Shown: positions 1 to 11,943 of the stretch, one piece after another
Layout of the letters: every line of letters starts with the position of its first letter
How positions within the stretch are numbered: the first letter of the stretch is position 1
DNA from: Norana najaformis
Lineage: Eukaryota > Annelida > Clitellata > Crassiclitellata > Hormogastridae
Direction: 5' to 3'
NCBI GenBank assembly: GCA_964023275.1
Contig: OZ029927.1
Location: forward strand, 5,875,715 to 5,939,714
Length of the DNA: 64,000 nucleotides
Made by a program: the position numbers and the translations under genes
The notes under the pieces: model-generated
What the model saw: only the letters and a program-made list of their open reading frames with translations
Databases searched by the model: none
Told to the model about the DNA's origin: nothing

Positions 1-301
1 AACACCAGCAAATTTTCAGCCTGCCAAAGCCCCTGAGCGGCACAGCGCAGGTTCTTGACCCCTCTTTTGTCACCCTTTCCAAGAAATCTGCCACGTACGT
101 TGGTAGAGTGCCCTACACTGTTTCTCTTGGCCCCGCCATGGAAGGTTGCAGGTCACGGCAGAGGCATAGGTCGTAGAACGCGTAGGGAGCAGAGGTGGAG
201 GGTACAAGATGAGGCAGGTTAGCAGCCAAAGGGTGCTGTGAACTCTAGCGGTTTGGTATGGATGCCATCTGCAAGTCGAGTACAGCTTTCACTATATATA
301 T

Positions 302-473
302 TTTGCTTTTGATAAATGTGCTTTAATTTAATTTAAATCATTATTGGTTTAGCCGACTATATATAGCTACTTCGAAAAATTTATAAAATTTCTGTATATA
401 AGTTGTACTTGTTAAGTAAGGTGCACCCCTAGAAGTTTGTGTAAAAAGCCACGACTTATAAACTGGAAACTAT
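302..473. mobile_element. MITE-like repeat, copy 1
   Basis: About 170 bp that resembles 8847-9003 over its whole length: shared blocks include tttaatttaa near the left end, actatatatagct, tataaaatttctg, the word gcacccctagaagtt, and an end reading actatggta. No coding capacity. It interrupts an older LINE: reverse-transcriptase sequence starts directly after its right end. Probably a non-autonomous DNA transposon. Positions 1-301 to its left hold no feature I recognise. Confidence 0.55.
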
Positions 474-3400
474 GGTATGTTTTTGATACAATAAGACATG
501 CCTATCTCGCTGATAAACTTGCTGATCTTGCTATTCCCGATTACATTTATAATTGGATAATTTCCTTCCTTACCAACCGACGACATTGTACCAAATTCAA
601 TGACAATGTCTCTCTCTACCTTAGTTGGGATAAATTCCAGTACTGTTCAGGGTTTGGGTTTGGGACCAGTGAACTTCATATCCAAGTTTAAGCCTTTAGC
701 ACCCAACAATGGGTTATTTAAATATGCTGATGACAGTTACCTTCTTATACCATCCTGCAATAGCTCATGGTCCAGGCTGAACTGGACCATGTTACCCTTT
801 GAGCGGATATGTGTAACTTAACACTTAATCATAAAAAGACATGTGAAATGATAATTCACCGGCTAAGAATGAGAAATCAGCAAATAATTTTACCTAATGT
901 GATTCCCATTTTAACCAGGGTACCAGAGATGACAATATTGGGTATTACCCAATCGAGTGGGGGGCAATGGATCAGCGTTCTCGTCGCGCCCCTCGTCAGT
1001 ACCCAGATGCAAGTAATTGCATCTGGGGAAGCTAATGATCCAACCAGCAGGACTGAATTCAATTACATCATGAATCCCAGTCACACGCTTACAACAGACC
1101 CCGACAAGCCGCTGCCCAGTGACTTTCAAGCCATAGGGCCGGCATTTCGAGTGTTACAACTCAATGTTGAGGGTCTGTCGGCTGCCAAGCGCACACTCAT
1201 CAGCAACCTAGCCCATCTTCACAACGCAGATGTCATATGCTTACAGGAGACTCACGTAGCAGACCTAACAGCGGGCAGATACTCCATCGTTGGCTACGAT
1301 CTCCTCTCCGCTTCCCCTGATCCAAAGTTCGGCCGGGCAACATACGTCCGCTCTGCCATATCCGACGCTTCAGCGGTTTCATCAGAACCATTCTGCGACG
1401 TCGTCCAGGTCGGAGACTTTACAATCGCAAACGTCTACAAGCCGCCGAGTGCTAAGTGGACGGCAAACCTGCCTCCCCCGTTGCAGCATCCGGCGCTGTT
1501 TGTGGGTGACTTCAACAGCCACCACCCAGACTGGGGCTACAACGACATGAACGAAGATGGTGAGCGCCTGGCGGAGTGGGCTGCGTATAACGATCTCGTG
1601 TCAACCTTTGATGCTAAACAGCGCGGCACTTTCCACTCAGCGAGGTGGAGAAAGGACTACTCCCCGGACCTCTGCTGGGCTTCCACGGGTGGCGCCCACC
1701 GCCAATCCACAATGCAGACGATACTAGACGACTTCCCTAAAAGTCAACACAGACCGTCATTGATCCACATTGGGCTGTTGCTGCCAACTATCCACAGCGT
1801 GCCAAGGCTTCGTTGGAATTTCCGCAAGGCGGACTGGAATACGTTCTGCGACAAGCTTGAAAGGTGCGTCATCACCATCCCTAACCGCTCCATCTCAATT
1901 CAAGAAGCATACGTTCGATTCCAGAAAGCCATTTTCCATGCAGCCAGAGTGTCAATCCCTCGTGGCTACAGACCGGTCTACACTCCATGCCTGGACAGCA
2001 AGTGCCAGGAACTACTCAAAGAGTATGAGGTTTCTGGGGACCCTGACGTGGCCGACCAACTTATTGACACTCTTGATCTCAATAGACGCAAGGTATGGGA
2101 GCAAAGCACATCGTCTCTCAACTTCACCCGCTCCAGTCGGAAAAGCTGGAACCTGATACGTCGCCTTGGGGCTGCGCAACGTCCAGCGGCCTCTGCCCGC
2201 CCTCAGGTCTCCCCAAATGCGGTCGCCATCCACCTGATAAAGGTGGCGAAAGCTCCTCTGGAAAAGGAACAACAACGAAAGGTTAAAGACGAATGGCGGC
2301 AGTATTGTCGGCAACCACAACAGAGGAGCCCCACCGGTGACTTTAAGGCTTTCGAGGTCTCCGAGCTGCAGACAGTTCTCCAGTCCATCAAGTCAGGCAC
2401 GGCTGCTGGATATGACAACATCCTCCCTGAGTTCTTGAAACACCTTGGACCGGTGGCGTCGTCCTGGCTCGCATCCCTTTATACAAGGGTAGTAACAGAG
2501 AGGAAGATACCACGAGAATGGCTGCAGGCTAAGGTGATCGCCATCCCCAAGCCTGGCAAAGACCCACAAAATGCGGCCAGCTATCGTCCCATCTCTGCTC
2601 TCAGTATGCTTCAAGACACTTGAACGCTTAATCCTGCACAGGATTAGCCCCACCCTTGAAGATCATATTGTGGTGGAGCAAGCTGGCTTCAGGCGGGGCC
2701 GCTGCACATGTGACCAGGTCCTCGCCCTCACAACGTACATCGAAAACGGCTTCCAGAACAACCTCAAAACTGGAGCCGTTTTCCTGGACCTTACAGCAGC
2801 ATTTGACACTGTTTGGCACACGGGGCTGCTGCTGAAGATCTCAAAGGCATTCCCAATGTGGTTTACGGAGATGATAGTGGTCTTCCTCAGAAACAGACGC
2901 TTTCGGGTGCACCTGGGCGACAGGACCAGTTCGTGGAGAACCCAACTAAATGGGCTCCCCCAGGGTTCGGTCTTATCACCATGCCTTTTTAACATCTATG
3001 TCAACGACCTCCCAACAACGCAATCTCGGAAATTTGCGTATGCTGATGACATTGCCCTGGGGGTGCAACGTAAAACTCTGGAGGAAGTTGAAGAGGTGCT
3101 GAACGCGGACGTTGAGCGGCTGGCGGGGTACTTTAAGATGTGGCGACTCCAGCCAAGTATAACCAAGACTGTGTCCTGCGCCTTTCATCTTTACAATGCT
3201 CACGCCAATCGAGAGCTGAGAACCTACCTCCACGGGCAGCACATCAGACATGAGCCGCACCCGGTTTACCTGGGTGTGACCCTGGACAGGTCATTGACTT
3301 ATCACGAGCACATGAAGAAAACAGCGGCTAAGGTCGGTGCTCGTAACAACCTTCTAGGCAAACTTGCCGGCTCAAGCTGGGGAGCCAATGCCCAGACTCT

Positions 3401-4619
3401 ACGTAGTTCAGCACTGGCCCTGTGCTACTCAACAGCTGAGTATTGTGCACCTGTCTGGGCTCGCTCAAGCCACACGCACCTGCTTGACGTGGAGCTGAAC
3501 ACATCAATGCGCATCATCTCCGGCATGCTTCGTCCCACCCCTCTGCCGTGGCTTCCGGTCCTATGTAACATCCCGCCACCACATCTCAGAAGACAGGAGG
3601 CGACGGCGAGACTACTCGCTAAAGTCCAACTGAATGACAGTCTCCCGCTGAACGCTGATATCGCGCTCCATCCAACTGTGCGTCTACCGTCGAGATGGCC
3701 TGTGTGGCTGAACTCACCAGTGGACATGACGGCTAATTCGGTCTGGAGTTCCGAGTGGTCTGCAACTGATGTTGTAAACCATTCCCTCGTGTCCGTGCCA
3801 TCTGTCTGGCCCCCTGGTTTCAGCCTGCCACGTCGTCTCTGGTCTACTCTGAACCAATTCAGAACTGGTCAGGGCCGTTGTGCGGCGAATCAGGTTCGAT
3901 GGAAGCAGGCTACCTCCCCTTTCTGCAGCTGTAGAGAAATCCAAACTATGTCCCACATTGTTGATGTCTGTACAATAACTAGTTTCCCGGGCGGTCTATC
4001 CGCACTCCACGTTGCTGATGAGGCTGCTGCATGCTGGCTTAGCGCGAACTGCATACGCTAAATAAATAAATAAATAAAACCCAATCGAGTATGTTAAATT
4101 TTGATTCTCATATTGATCGGATTCAGTCAGGTGCGCCAGTCTTTGTATGCCATATGAATTCTTGTAGCATGTGGCCTCACTGGCCCTTGGCTCTACGACA
4201 TTGTCCAAGCCATAACACTGGCCAGAATGCTGTAAGCCTCTTCTGTGTGGTGGGGCTATGATGAGGCACAGGCTAGGGCTCGGTTCCAGGCTTTGATGCG
4301 GAGACTTGTGCGTCTCCACTATCTTCCTGGGGACTCCCAACGTTTGATGATGGTAAGCATGGTCGATGCTCGTCTCTTTAAAGCAATCTTGAACAATCCA
4401 AATCATGTCTTACATCAGCTACTCCCACCAGTTAAAACCCTCAGTTATTCCCTACGGTCCCATACCCATGATCGTATTATTTCCTCTGCTGATAATTTAA
4501 CGCGTAAATGTTTTATTATTAGGATGTTGTATGAATATTAAGTTTTATTGTGTTCTTAAATACTTGTAAACCGATGTGTGATTAGCTATTGGTTAATAAA
4601 GAATATACTTACTTACTTA
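474..4619 (+). mobile_element. L2/CR1-like LINE fragment, split by a younger LINE
   Basis: Two halves of one reverse transcriptase. The left half (474-946) reads VFDTIRHAYLADKLADLAIP, then LTNRRHCTKF and a catalytic YADD box in a second frame (FKYADDSYLL), then a thumb segment ending MTILGIT. The right half (4091-4619) resumes with NFDSHIDRIQSGA and has the typical C-terminus WWGYDEAQARARFQALMRRL, NNPNHVLHQLLPPVK. Several frameshifts show it is dead. The halves are separated by the LINE at 959-4078 with a 12-bp TSD. The 3' end carries a cttacttactta tail. Confidence 0.8.
959..4078 (+). mobile_element. Jockey-like LINE with TSD (EN-RT), inserted in an older LINE
   Basis: A 3.1 kb element flanked by acccaatcgagt at 947-958 and 4079-4090 and ending in an (aaat)n tail after the stop at 4061. 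The likely start ATG is at 1071. An APE-type endonuclease comes first (FRVLQLNVEGLSAAKR; VICLQETHV; FVGDFNSHHPDWG), then a reverse transcriptase with SYRPISALS, GLPQGSVLSPCLFN and the catalytic AYADD, and a C-terminal CxC...HI...C-type finger (PFCSCREIQTMSHIVDVC). One frameshift near 2600 splits EN plus the RT start from the rest of RT. An open frame starting at 809 fuses about 50 codons of the older LINE to this element and is an artefact of insertion. Confidence 0.9.
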
Positions 4620-4794
4620 TGTTCAAATGCTGGGTAATACCAAAAATTAGGAACTCAGTTTTGGCTGAATTTAAGCACAGTCCATTTTCTGCCATTCAAG
4701 ACCTTAAATAAAAGAAAAGATGAGGAACTGTGAAAAGAAATACAGAGCTTACAGCCTTGGCTCAACTAAGTAGTTAGAAGAGTGGTGTACATGG

Positions 4795-4997
4795 GATGAG
4801 GTGGTGTAGTGGCAAGGTCTGTGCCTTGTAACCTGAGGGTCATGGGTCTGAACCTGCTCCAAGCCACTGTGTAGAGACCTTGGACAAGTTGTGCACGCAC
4901 AATTATTTGTGAGGAAGGCAATGGGAAACCACCTCACTCATTCCCGGGTGGCATAAAGCCAATGGACCTGCCTTCAGACAGAGAACTCATCATCATC
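4795..4997 (+). mobile_element. tRNA-derived SINE with 16-bp TSD
   Basis: 203 bp flanked by agagtggtgtacatgg at 4779-4794 and 4998-5013, a perfect 16-bp duplication. The head contains an A-box-like ggtggtgtagtggcaagg and a B-box-like gggtctgaacctg. The body has caatgggaaaccacctc, and the tail is a short (atc)n. A sister copy lies at 12191-12411. Non-coding; mobilised by LINE machinery by analogy with known SINEs. Confidence 0.85.
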
Positions 4998-5013
4998 AGA
5001 GTGGTGTACATGG

Positions 5014-5480
5014 AGAAAATCAACAAGGACCAAGAACAGAGTCTTATGTTCCATGTCCTATGTCTCTGCCCAATGTAGATGTCCACATCTGAAATTGGTA
5101 CATAGTTATTTAAGTACAGCCTGTGCCATAAACGCCAACTAAGGCAAACATTCTGATTTGTATTGGACCTAATTAGAGTACCTCTCCTGGATGCAGCAGT
5201 AGGAAAATATCCCACCCTGTGCTCTATTAGCCATGGAAATCACTAGGATAGCCTTATCTAGGCCTCTGCACTAAGGTGGAGTGTGAACATCTGCAAAGAG
5301 GTGAGAAAGGCAATGCCATATGCTGGGGAGGGAAGGTTCAAAGTAGGTACAGTAATTTTTTTGTGGACGTCCTTTATGCATGACTCCTTCGTAGCAGAGA
5401 CCTTATTTGTAACTGGAGAACCCCAAAGCTATCATTCATATATCTTCCATACTGTTTCATGATAGAAACAGCAAAGGAAC
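5014..5480. other. No recognisable gene
   Basis: Between the SINE and the next LINE fragment. The minus strand has a 93-codon open stretch (4934-5215) without a family I recognise, and part of it belongs to the SINE. Treated as intergenic or intronic. Confidence 0.4.
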
Positions 5481-6900
5481 ACCACAGATGAGTGGGGCTG
5501 ACACTGATCCTTTAAAAAAGACAGATTGACTGCAGGGAGTACAACATGACTAGAACCAACTTAGGGCCAGACCTATTACTCTAAACAAGTTCTCATGGCA
5601 GTCGAGCAAGATAATGTGGTTGACAGTGTCGAATGTGTAGACGTGTAAACAAAAGCAAGTGCAATTACTATATCATTGTCCATATTGCGGACATAGAAGA
5701 GCTGTTTCAGCTGAGTGAAATTTGCGACTTGAAACTTTCCATGTGAATGGAAAGGGAGAATTAGTGTTTGAAGGCAAGTGTGACTCCTGTCGTTTTCCTA
5801 ATGACAAGTTCAAGAAATTTAGAAATAAAATTCAGAACTGAACAACTGGTCAATAGTTTGACCTATCTTCAGCATTCAGAGACGGCTTTTTCAATAATGC
5901 ATAGGAGAGACATGAAGGAAAATAGCCCTTGGCCAGTGACAGATTGAATAATGGAATTGCGTACAGGAGGCAATGTTTGTCAGGAAATGAGAAAAAGTGA
6001 CCAGATTTTATCCAAAGTTGTTGGAGCAAAGGGAATCAAGAGTAGGTGAATTATATCAAAGATTTGGGTCAGACATACAGTATGGCAAGACATTTTGTCA
6101 TGAATGACAACTGTCTTGGATTAAGGAGAATGTGCTTATCAAACAGTTCAGTTAGAGCAGATTGGAATTGCCAAGAGAGGGCATTTGACAATAAATATGA
6201 GTCAGAACCAGGAAGTGATGAGCAAATGCCAATTTTGAAATCCTGTAGTCTAATTTATGCCACACCTGGATAATGATAACATTGTAGTTTGATGGTGGTT
6301 TGTTACGAAAGGCAACGGAATCCATGTGGTGACAGCAAGATGGTCAGAAAGATAAGATTCCTAGATGTAAAGATAAGAAAGATTAATTACGATGTTTCGA
6401 ATAATGTTACAATCCGATCTTGTCATCAGCAGGTCAAGAGCATGTATCAGAAAGGCAATTTATTGTAAGACGTCAAGAGTTGATGGAAGGCAGTAGAAGT
6501 ATGATCATTTGTATCCACATGAATGTTAAAGTCACCAGAAACAATCACATTGGTTGGAGAAGAAATTACATCCTGAAATTCGGTGAAAAATCTTTTAGTG
6601 AAAGTGATGGAGGTTGATATAAATCTAAAAGCGTGATCTGTTTGTTGTTCGAGTTCAAAGTAGTTATCACAGTCTCAAAAGATGTTGATGATGTAACTGG
6701 AAGGACAGATTGAGACAAAGGCAAGTGGGATGCAGAAGAAAGCTAACCCCCCACCATTCCCACCGGAATGTAGTATTGAGAAGTACCCATGTTTCATTAA
6801 GTGCCAAAAGGTCAAGTTGTTGCTGAATAAAGTAATTTGCTACAGCAGGAGCTCTGGAATAGATAGAAGTGATGTTGAAGTTACAGCAGTTTAATGTTTT
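5480..6900 (-). mobile_element. Degraded L2/CR1-like LINE fragment
   Basis: On the minus strand an endonuclease core reads NVIVSGDFNIHVDTNDHTS (about 6560-6500), the GDFN metal-binding and catalytic motif. Further downstream on the same strand a reverse-transcriptase stretch FDTVNHIILLDCHENLF (about 5650-5580) corresponds to the first RT motif. The parts are in different frames with many stops, so it is an old inactive copy. Borders are approximate. The stretch 6900-7766 shows nothing I can name. Confidence 0.65.
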
Positions 6901-7766
6901 AACAGTAATGGACCAGGTTTAACTTCAATATGTCCAGCGATTAGTACAAGGAAGATGTGTGCTGACATTCCAGTGAGTTTTAATACGAGATAAGCGAGAC
7001 TTTTTTACCATGCCAGGTGATCCAATCTTGGAAGATGACCAGTTCGGTAGGGAACAGCCATAGGAAGAAAAAGCATCACTAGAAGTTTTTAAAAGAGTAA
7101 CACCACTAACAGCTTACCGGTGACTTACTAACTTGAGGCTGAGACAATACAATGACGGCAGGCAAGAATACTCGACAGAATGATGTATAGCTTAGCTCCT
7201 GGAGAGGTTACCAATGGAACCCGATTGACCAGGAATACAAAACATCACAGTGAGCTCTAGGGCAAAGACAGGACATATGCAAGAGACAGCAAGAACTTCA
7301 GCTGGAGGGCGACTCACCAGCACAAAACCTAAAGAGTATCAGTCATATCAGTTTGGGAACTAAAATTTTTAATTACAATCCTAGAGTGTGGAGGGAGGCT
7401 CTGTGGGTGAATCTTCCAGCCAACTGTGTAAAATAAAACTTATCTGTTATGCATGAAACCATAAAATAAACAAACCTCAAATTTAATTTAATAAATGTAA
7501 AAGAAATTTGAATATTTTTATGTTAAAAACAGAGAATTAGCAGAAATACTTCTTGGTGTAACTGCTCTGGGCATGGCATGCCACCAGTCGAGTGTACAGT
7601 TTGGGGACATTTAGACTAATCAGCCATGAGAGTCGGATGGTAAAATGCAGTCACACTGATTATGTTCTTAATGTATGTCTGGTGCCCACAATCCCAGCAA
7701 GCCGGTCCATTACCATCTGTGATGGCACAACTCAAAATGTTGGAACAGCAGCCTGGGATGAGGAAA

Positions 7767-7818
7767 TTATATAGTGGCACTTATTATATCCATAAATAAA
7801 TAATAAATAATAATAAGT
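7767..7818 (+). repeat. SINE tail fragment
   Basis: The stretch agtggcacttattatatcca followed by an (ataa)n run and aagtaggtgt is repeated at 10658-10708, where it forms the 3' end of a tRNA-like SINE. Only the tail is present here. Confidence 0.5.
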
Positions 7819-7825
7819 AGGTGTC

Positions 7826-8290
7826 TACAATGAGCAATATGGAACTCAACACCTGGCTAGACAGGAAACTCCACCTGTTCAAGGCATACATACTGCCAGT
7901 GCTCATGTATAGAGCAGAGACATGGTCACTTAACAAGGATTGGGAGAAAGTTTGACAGACCTTCCAGCATTGGTGCCTCAGGAAGATACTGCGCATTCCC
8001 TACACAGCACATTCCCTGCACAGTGCATGTCACCAGTGCTGATATATATTGCTGCATGATGCACATCCCGGTGTCAGAGATGATTCAAACAAGGAGGCTC
8101 TGGCTGTTTGGACACATCACGCACTGTGAAGGTGACCAGCACCATGCCAGGGCCTTGTCAGCGATGATTTCTGGCCCTCCAAGCGGTTGGACGAGACCTG
8201 TTGGATGCCCTCGTCACATATAGACAAGATTTAGGCAGTCAGAGGACCTGGTCGAGTACAGAACAGTCTTGGGAGTCAGCTTAAAGCGAA
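7826..8290 (+). mobile_element. 3' fragment of a LINE reverse transcriptase
   Basis: Reads LHLFKAYILPVLMYRAETWSL, then LRKILRIPYTAH, RRLWLFGHI and ALSAMISGPPSGWTRPVGCP. This is the thumb and C-terminal tail of an RTE-like LINE (typical pattern: LY.AE.W, R.L.W.GH, G.P.GW.RP.G.PR). In-frame stops and a frameshift show decay. 5'-truncated. 8290-8600 holds nothing recognised. Confidence 0.7.
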
Positions 8291-8599
8291 GATAACGAGT
8301 TTGGTTGAAAAGTTGAGTTTTGTGTACAATTAGCCTGGCCTTGAAATTTATTGAATTTCTATGGGTAGCCAATGCAATGCTTTTAGGATCAACGGTTAAA
8401 GTTCATACTTCTGAGTTTTAGTTATAGCTCTGACCAAGGTATTTTGGTGCCTGAAGTCCACTATTTAAATTATTAATAATAATAACAATTTCTGTTGTGC
8501 TGGTGTCTAATGCAGAAGGCATCAACCGACTGTGCACCAAATTCAAGCTGTAGTCAGGTCAATACCCAGAGAGCCAGTCTTCAACTGTTTGCAAAATAA

Positions 8600-8846
8600 A
8601 TTTTATATTATTTTGTTTGCATAAAAAAGTTGTACCCACCCAAAATTTACACATCTGTATCGACAATCAGCAAATTACACAGGTTGCTTCTTGCAAATTT
8701 CTTGGTGTCTTTATTGACAGCCAATTCATGTGGAAAGCACATATAATGGAAATATAGAAGAAAATTGCTAAATGCTTTGGTATTTTGTATTGTATACAAC
8801 ATCTTTTGCCTCAATCTGCACTGCTTAACTTTTATTACTCGCTCAT
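8600..8846 (+). mobile_element. LINE reverse-transcriptase thumb fragment
   Basis: Reads ASCKFLGVFIDSQFMWKAHI, KKIAKCFGILY and LLPQSALLNFYYSLI, the LGVxIDxxLxW.xHI segment just after the RT palm. One in-frame stop. It is interrupted at its right end by the MITE at 8847-9003. Confidence 0.65.
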
Positions 8847-9003
8847 ACTTTAATTTAAATTGTTATAGGTCTTTGCCAACTACAGTATATATAGCTGCTT
8901 CAAAAATGTATAAAATTTCTGCACATAAGTCACACCATTAAATAAAACGCACCCCTAGAAGTTCAAATTAAAAAACTGCATCTTATATTCCAGAAAATAT
9001 GGT
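8847..9003. mobile_element. MITE-like repeat, copy 2
   Basis: About 157 bp similar throughout to 302-473 (shared tataaaatttctg and the word cgcacccctagaagttc), ending atattccagaaaatatggta. It follows a LINE thumb fragment directly, so it looks like an insertion into that LINE. No ORF. 9004-9414 contains nothing recognised. Confidence 0.55.
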
Positions 9004-9414
9004 ATTTGGATTGACAAGCAATCTCGTTGTAGAAGACAACATCTTTTGGTGCTAGATTGTCAATAGATGTACCTTTAACTCTTGATATATGACCAGGTTA
9101 GGGGTATAGCAAAAGTAAGTATTAGACTGAATTTAAGCAAGTGCAGAGCTCATCAGATTGAAATGCAATAGCTTGTAAACTGCAACATTTTTATAAACTG
9201 TGAGAAAGATTTGTACTGAAAACAGGGTACAATAGCAAAATAATCTGACCAACTTGGTAAAGAGGGATTCTAGTTAAAGTCGGTCCATGCTTGACAAAAC
9301 TATATACAACAATCTTGATTTATATTTTCCTGCCACCTTTCTATTACAAATGTTGCAGCTCCGTCTTGGGCAAATACACGTAGCATCTTTCAAACTCTTC
9401 GTATGATGACTTAC

Positions 9415-9488
9415 CTGCAGAGATCATCCATATGTTCAGATTTTAAATGACAGCCATCTAAGCAGAGTTCTTCTAAAATGCAGTTTCC
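9415..9488 (-). CDS. TONSL: TONSL exon I (LRR)
   Basis: A 74-nt exon with acceptor TATTTCAG|GG and a consensus donor GCAG|GTAAGT. It encodes GNCILEELCLDGCHLKSEHM then DDLCR in phase 2. The G-x-C-x-L-x-x-L-x-L-x-x-x-H-L and D-L-C-R spacing fits the penultimate LRR region of TONSL, directly continuing the YLTS end of the previous exon. About 100 residues of the expected C-terminus (further LRRs and a short basic tail) remain unaccounted for. I looked on the minus strand down to position 1 and saw no convincing continuation, so the last exon or exons are probably left of the window. Confidence 0.85.
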
Positions 9489-9769
9489 CTGAAATAACAA
9501 ACTTAGAAAAGTGATGGCGTCTGCAATTACATAAATTTAGATTAGCTGATAGACTATAACAATCCCAAATCACAATATCTAAAAAACCATTTATTCAAAT
9601 GTTACCACTGACTCTAAGGCTTCCCCCTGCTCAATTAGATAATCTTATTGCCTGACCTTTTCTGTCCCAAGGACATGGATGATCATTTGCCCTATTGTGT
9701 GGCTACCATTAAGAAGGTCCAAGTTTTGTTTGTGATTTTGGCACTTGTGTCAATTTTTACTGGAAGTGA

Positions 9770-10020
9770 ACACTGAGTGTTGTCCACTGACTTTGAGGAA
9801 GTGCAGTCTTGGATGGTGGCCAACAAATTCATCCATAACCTGTTGAAAACTTAATTTCTACTACAGGGCACTCCACAGCAATTTAAGAAATTTGAATGCC
9901 TTAAATCTTTAAAATTGGGTGATCCAGTAGTTGTGTTGGCTGATGCCATAGGTAACTTGGGCATTGTTTCTGATTCTAATGTCCCTCATTGACTATGTAA
10001 ATGGTATTTGTAAGTTGTCA
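9770..10020 (+). mobile_element. LINE reverse-transcriptase fragment
   Basis: Reads EVQSWMVANKFIHN, then LLQGTPQQFKKFECLKSLKLG and NLGIVSDSNV. The same family occurs on the minus strand at 59270-59570 (ELQSRMAANKLLFN; LLLGTPQQLKKFEWLKSL), which identifies it as the part after the YADD box. Stops are present; inactive. Confidence 0.65.
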
Positions 10021-10084
10021 TACATGCATATTGTGACATATGAAGAAGTAGGTATTATGTATCATTAGGTGTTGTGTTGCATGT

Positions 10085-10150
10085 AGATGCTAAATATAGT
10101 GCCTCTTAAGTACCTTACAAAGGCACTACCTAGGGTAGCCTAAAAGATGT
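10085..10150 (-). mobile_element. LINE 3'-UTR remnant
   Basis: aaatatagtgcctcttaagt and caaaggcactacc-tagggtagcc match the 3' end of the minus-strand LINE at 56217-56300 (aaatttataaagcgccttta; caaaggcgctgcagcacggctacc). No coding sequence. 10150-10510 has no recognised feature. Confidence 0.45.
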
Positions 10151-10514
10151 TAAATGTTATTAATAACAAAACTTCCCTCATTCAGCAAGCAGTGCTCAGC
10201 TGACTAGCTATAAATGTCACCAGCAGCAGACTTGTGCACACATGCTGCGCCTAACCAACAGGTTTCCATCCCGAGTTGATAGATGATAACTTGTTCACGT
10301 TGCAGTCATAGAACAATGACAAGTGATAGCATCCACAGTACACAAAAGCACCATCGTCCAATATCGTCCCTCGTACGTGGTAGAAGATGCAGCATCTGGG
10401 TATAATTCATGTCACCAGGTCGATATGTGACGGACAGCTATTAATGATTAATGGCAGAACCCCTTTCTGGTATAAGGTCAAAACAATTCCAAAGCTTCTC
10501 ATTGCCTTTGACAG

Positions 10515-10708
10515 TATAGATAAGTCAATAGCCGATTGGATTGAGCACTCGGCTTATAATGCGGACAGTATGGGTTCGAGCCTCCACTGAGATGCCTACC
10601 GTGTAGGGACTTTGAACAAGTTCTTCACTCAAAATTGCTCAGCGCCACTGAATGATGTTTAGTGGCACTTATTATATCCAGAAATAATAAATAATAATAA
10701 GTAGGTGT
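10515..10708 (+). mobile_element. tRNA-derived SINE, second family
   Basis: An A-box-like tagccgattggattgagc and a B-box gggttcgagcct stand about 40 bp apart, as in a tRNA. The body follows, then a 3' tail agtggcacttattatatcca plus (ataa)n. The same tail lies at 7767-7818. Borders are approximate; no clear TSD. Confidence 0.6.
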
Positions 10709-10879
10709 GAGCTGTGACCATCCATCAGGAACCTGTCATCCCTTGAGTACGTAATGAACTATGCCAACGACAAGGGGTGTCAATCACGAGCAAAGAAATT
10801 GTCCAAAAAATGAAAATCCACAGCAACCTCATGTGAATAACAAGAATTATCGAACAAATTTTACTTAAGATGAAGTTTT

Positions 10880-11600
10880 AGACAAAATGACAAGTGGTGC
10901 GAAACATGACCACATCATGGTTGCTGAAAGATGTGTGTCCGTCCAACTGGTTGACTACCTAGACTCTAACTCTCTCATGCCTCCTCTTCAATCCGGATTT
11001 AGGAATTTCCACTCTACTGAATCACTTATTACATGTCTCCTGGCCAACGTCTTTGGACCGTGGACAGGTTACTCTTCTTGTCCTCTATGATGTTAGTGCT
11101 GCTTTTGACACTGTGGATCACTCTATCCTTTTGGAGTGTCTAGAAAAATCTTTTGGGATTACTGATACTGCCCTTCTTTGGTTTCAGTCATTCCTCTCAG
11201 AACGCTCTCATTCTGTTATTTTTGGGCCTACACGTTCCGCCTGGTCCCTTACACCTTTTGGTCTTCCTCGCAGTTCTGTCCTGGCCCCTCTCCTTTACAT
11301 TCTGTACACTGCCGACCTGGCACGGGTTCTCCTTCCCATGGGCGTTGATGTCCATCAGTATGCAGACGACACTCAGCCCTTTGCTCATGGCCCAGCAGAA
11401 GCGGCTTCCTCTCTGGTTGAAAGGATTCTTGACGCAACATCTGCCCTTGGTCTCTGGATGTCCTCTATCACATTATCGCCTCCAACTAAACTGTGCTAAG
11501 ACCTAGTTCATCTGGCTTGGTGGTCGTGCTCAGCTTGCTAAGATTGATTCATCATCTTTATGCCAGAGGTTTCCGGACATTCTATTCTGTTCCAAAGTCC
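10880..11600 (+). mobile_element. L2/CR1-like LINE reverse-transcriptase fragment
   Basis: Frames carry LDSNSLMPPLQSGFRNFHST (RT motif 2), then LLVLYDVSAAFDTVDHSILL, FGLPRSSVLAPLLYILYTAD (an eroded GxPQGSVLxP box) and the catalytic HQYADDTQPFAHG, then RILDATSALGLWMSS. The same family occurs on the plus strand at 23176-24050. Frameshifted near 11050 and 11490. 11600-11740 is probably its degraded continuation. Confidence 0.8.
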
Positions 11601-11738
11601 GTTATCAACTCACACTTGCGACTATTTATAGGCTGGAGTTTCCGTCCGAAATGGGACGCTCCTATTCTAACATCAGTTGCAGGTGGCACCTGCAGGCGGC
11701 ATTCTAGCCTACCCACCCCCACGTGCCACCCCGCAACA

Positions 11739-11802
11739 ATATATATGTATATATATGTCTATATATACACACACAAACACACACACATATATATTGATGC
11801 TG
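11739..11802. repeat. (TA)n/(CA)n microsatellite
   Basis: Alternating atatatatgt, atatatacac and acacacacat blocks. Simple-sequence DNA between LINE remains and TONSL exon H. Confidence 0.8.
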
Positions 11803-11943
11803 GCCATTATATAATTACACCTGCTTATCTATACTTAATCTAGCCTCATTAACACAGTTAAAATGCAAATACAGAAAGAACTGCTACACAGTCAATAATC
11901 CACAGTATGCACTGCAAGAACAAGAAATGCAAGAACTACCTAC

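Noticed and set aside
1-9400. Last TONSL exons
   Set aside because: No minus-strand stretch with an AG acceptor, phase-2 start and LRR pattern was convincing; probably left of the window.
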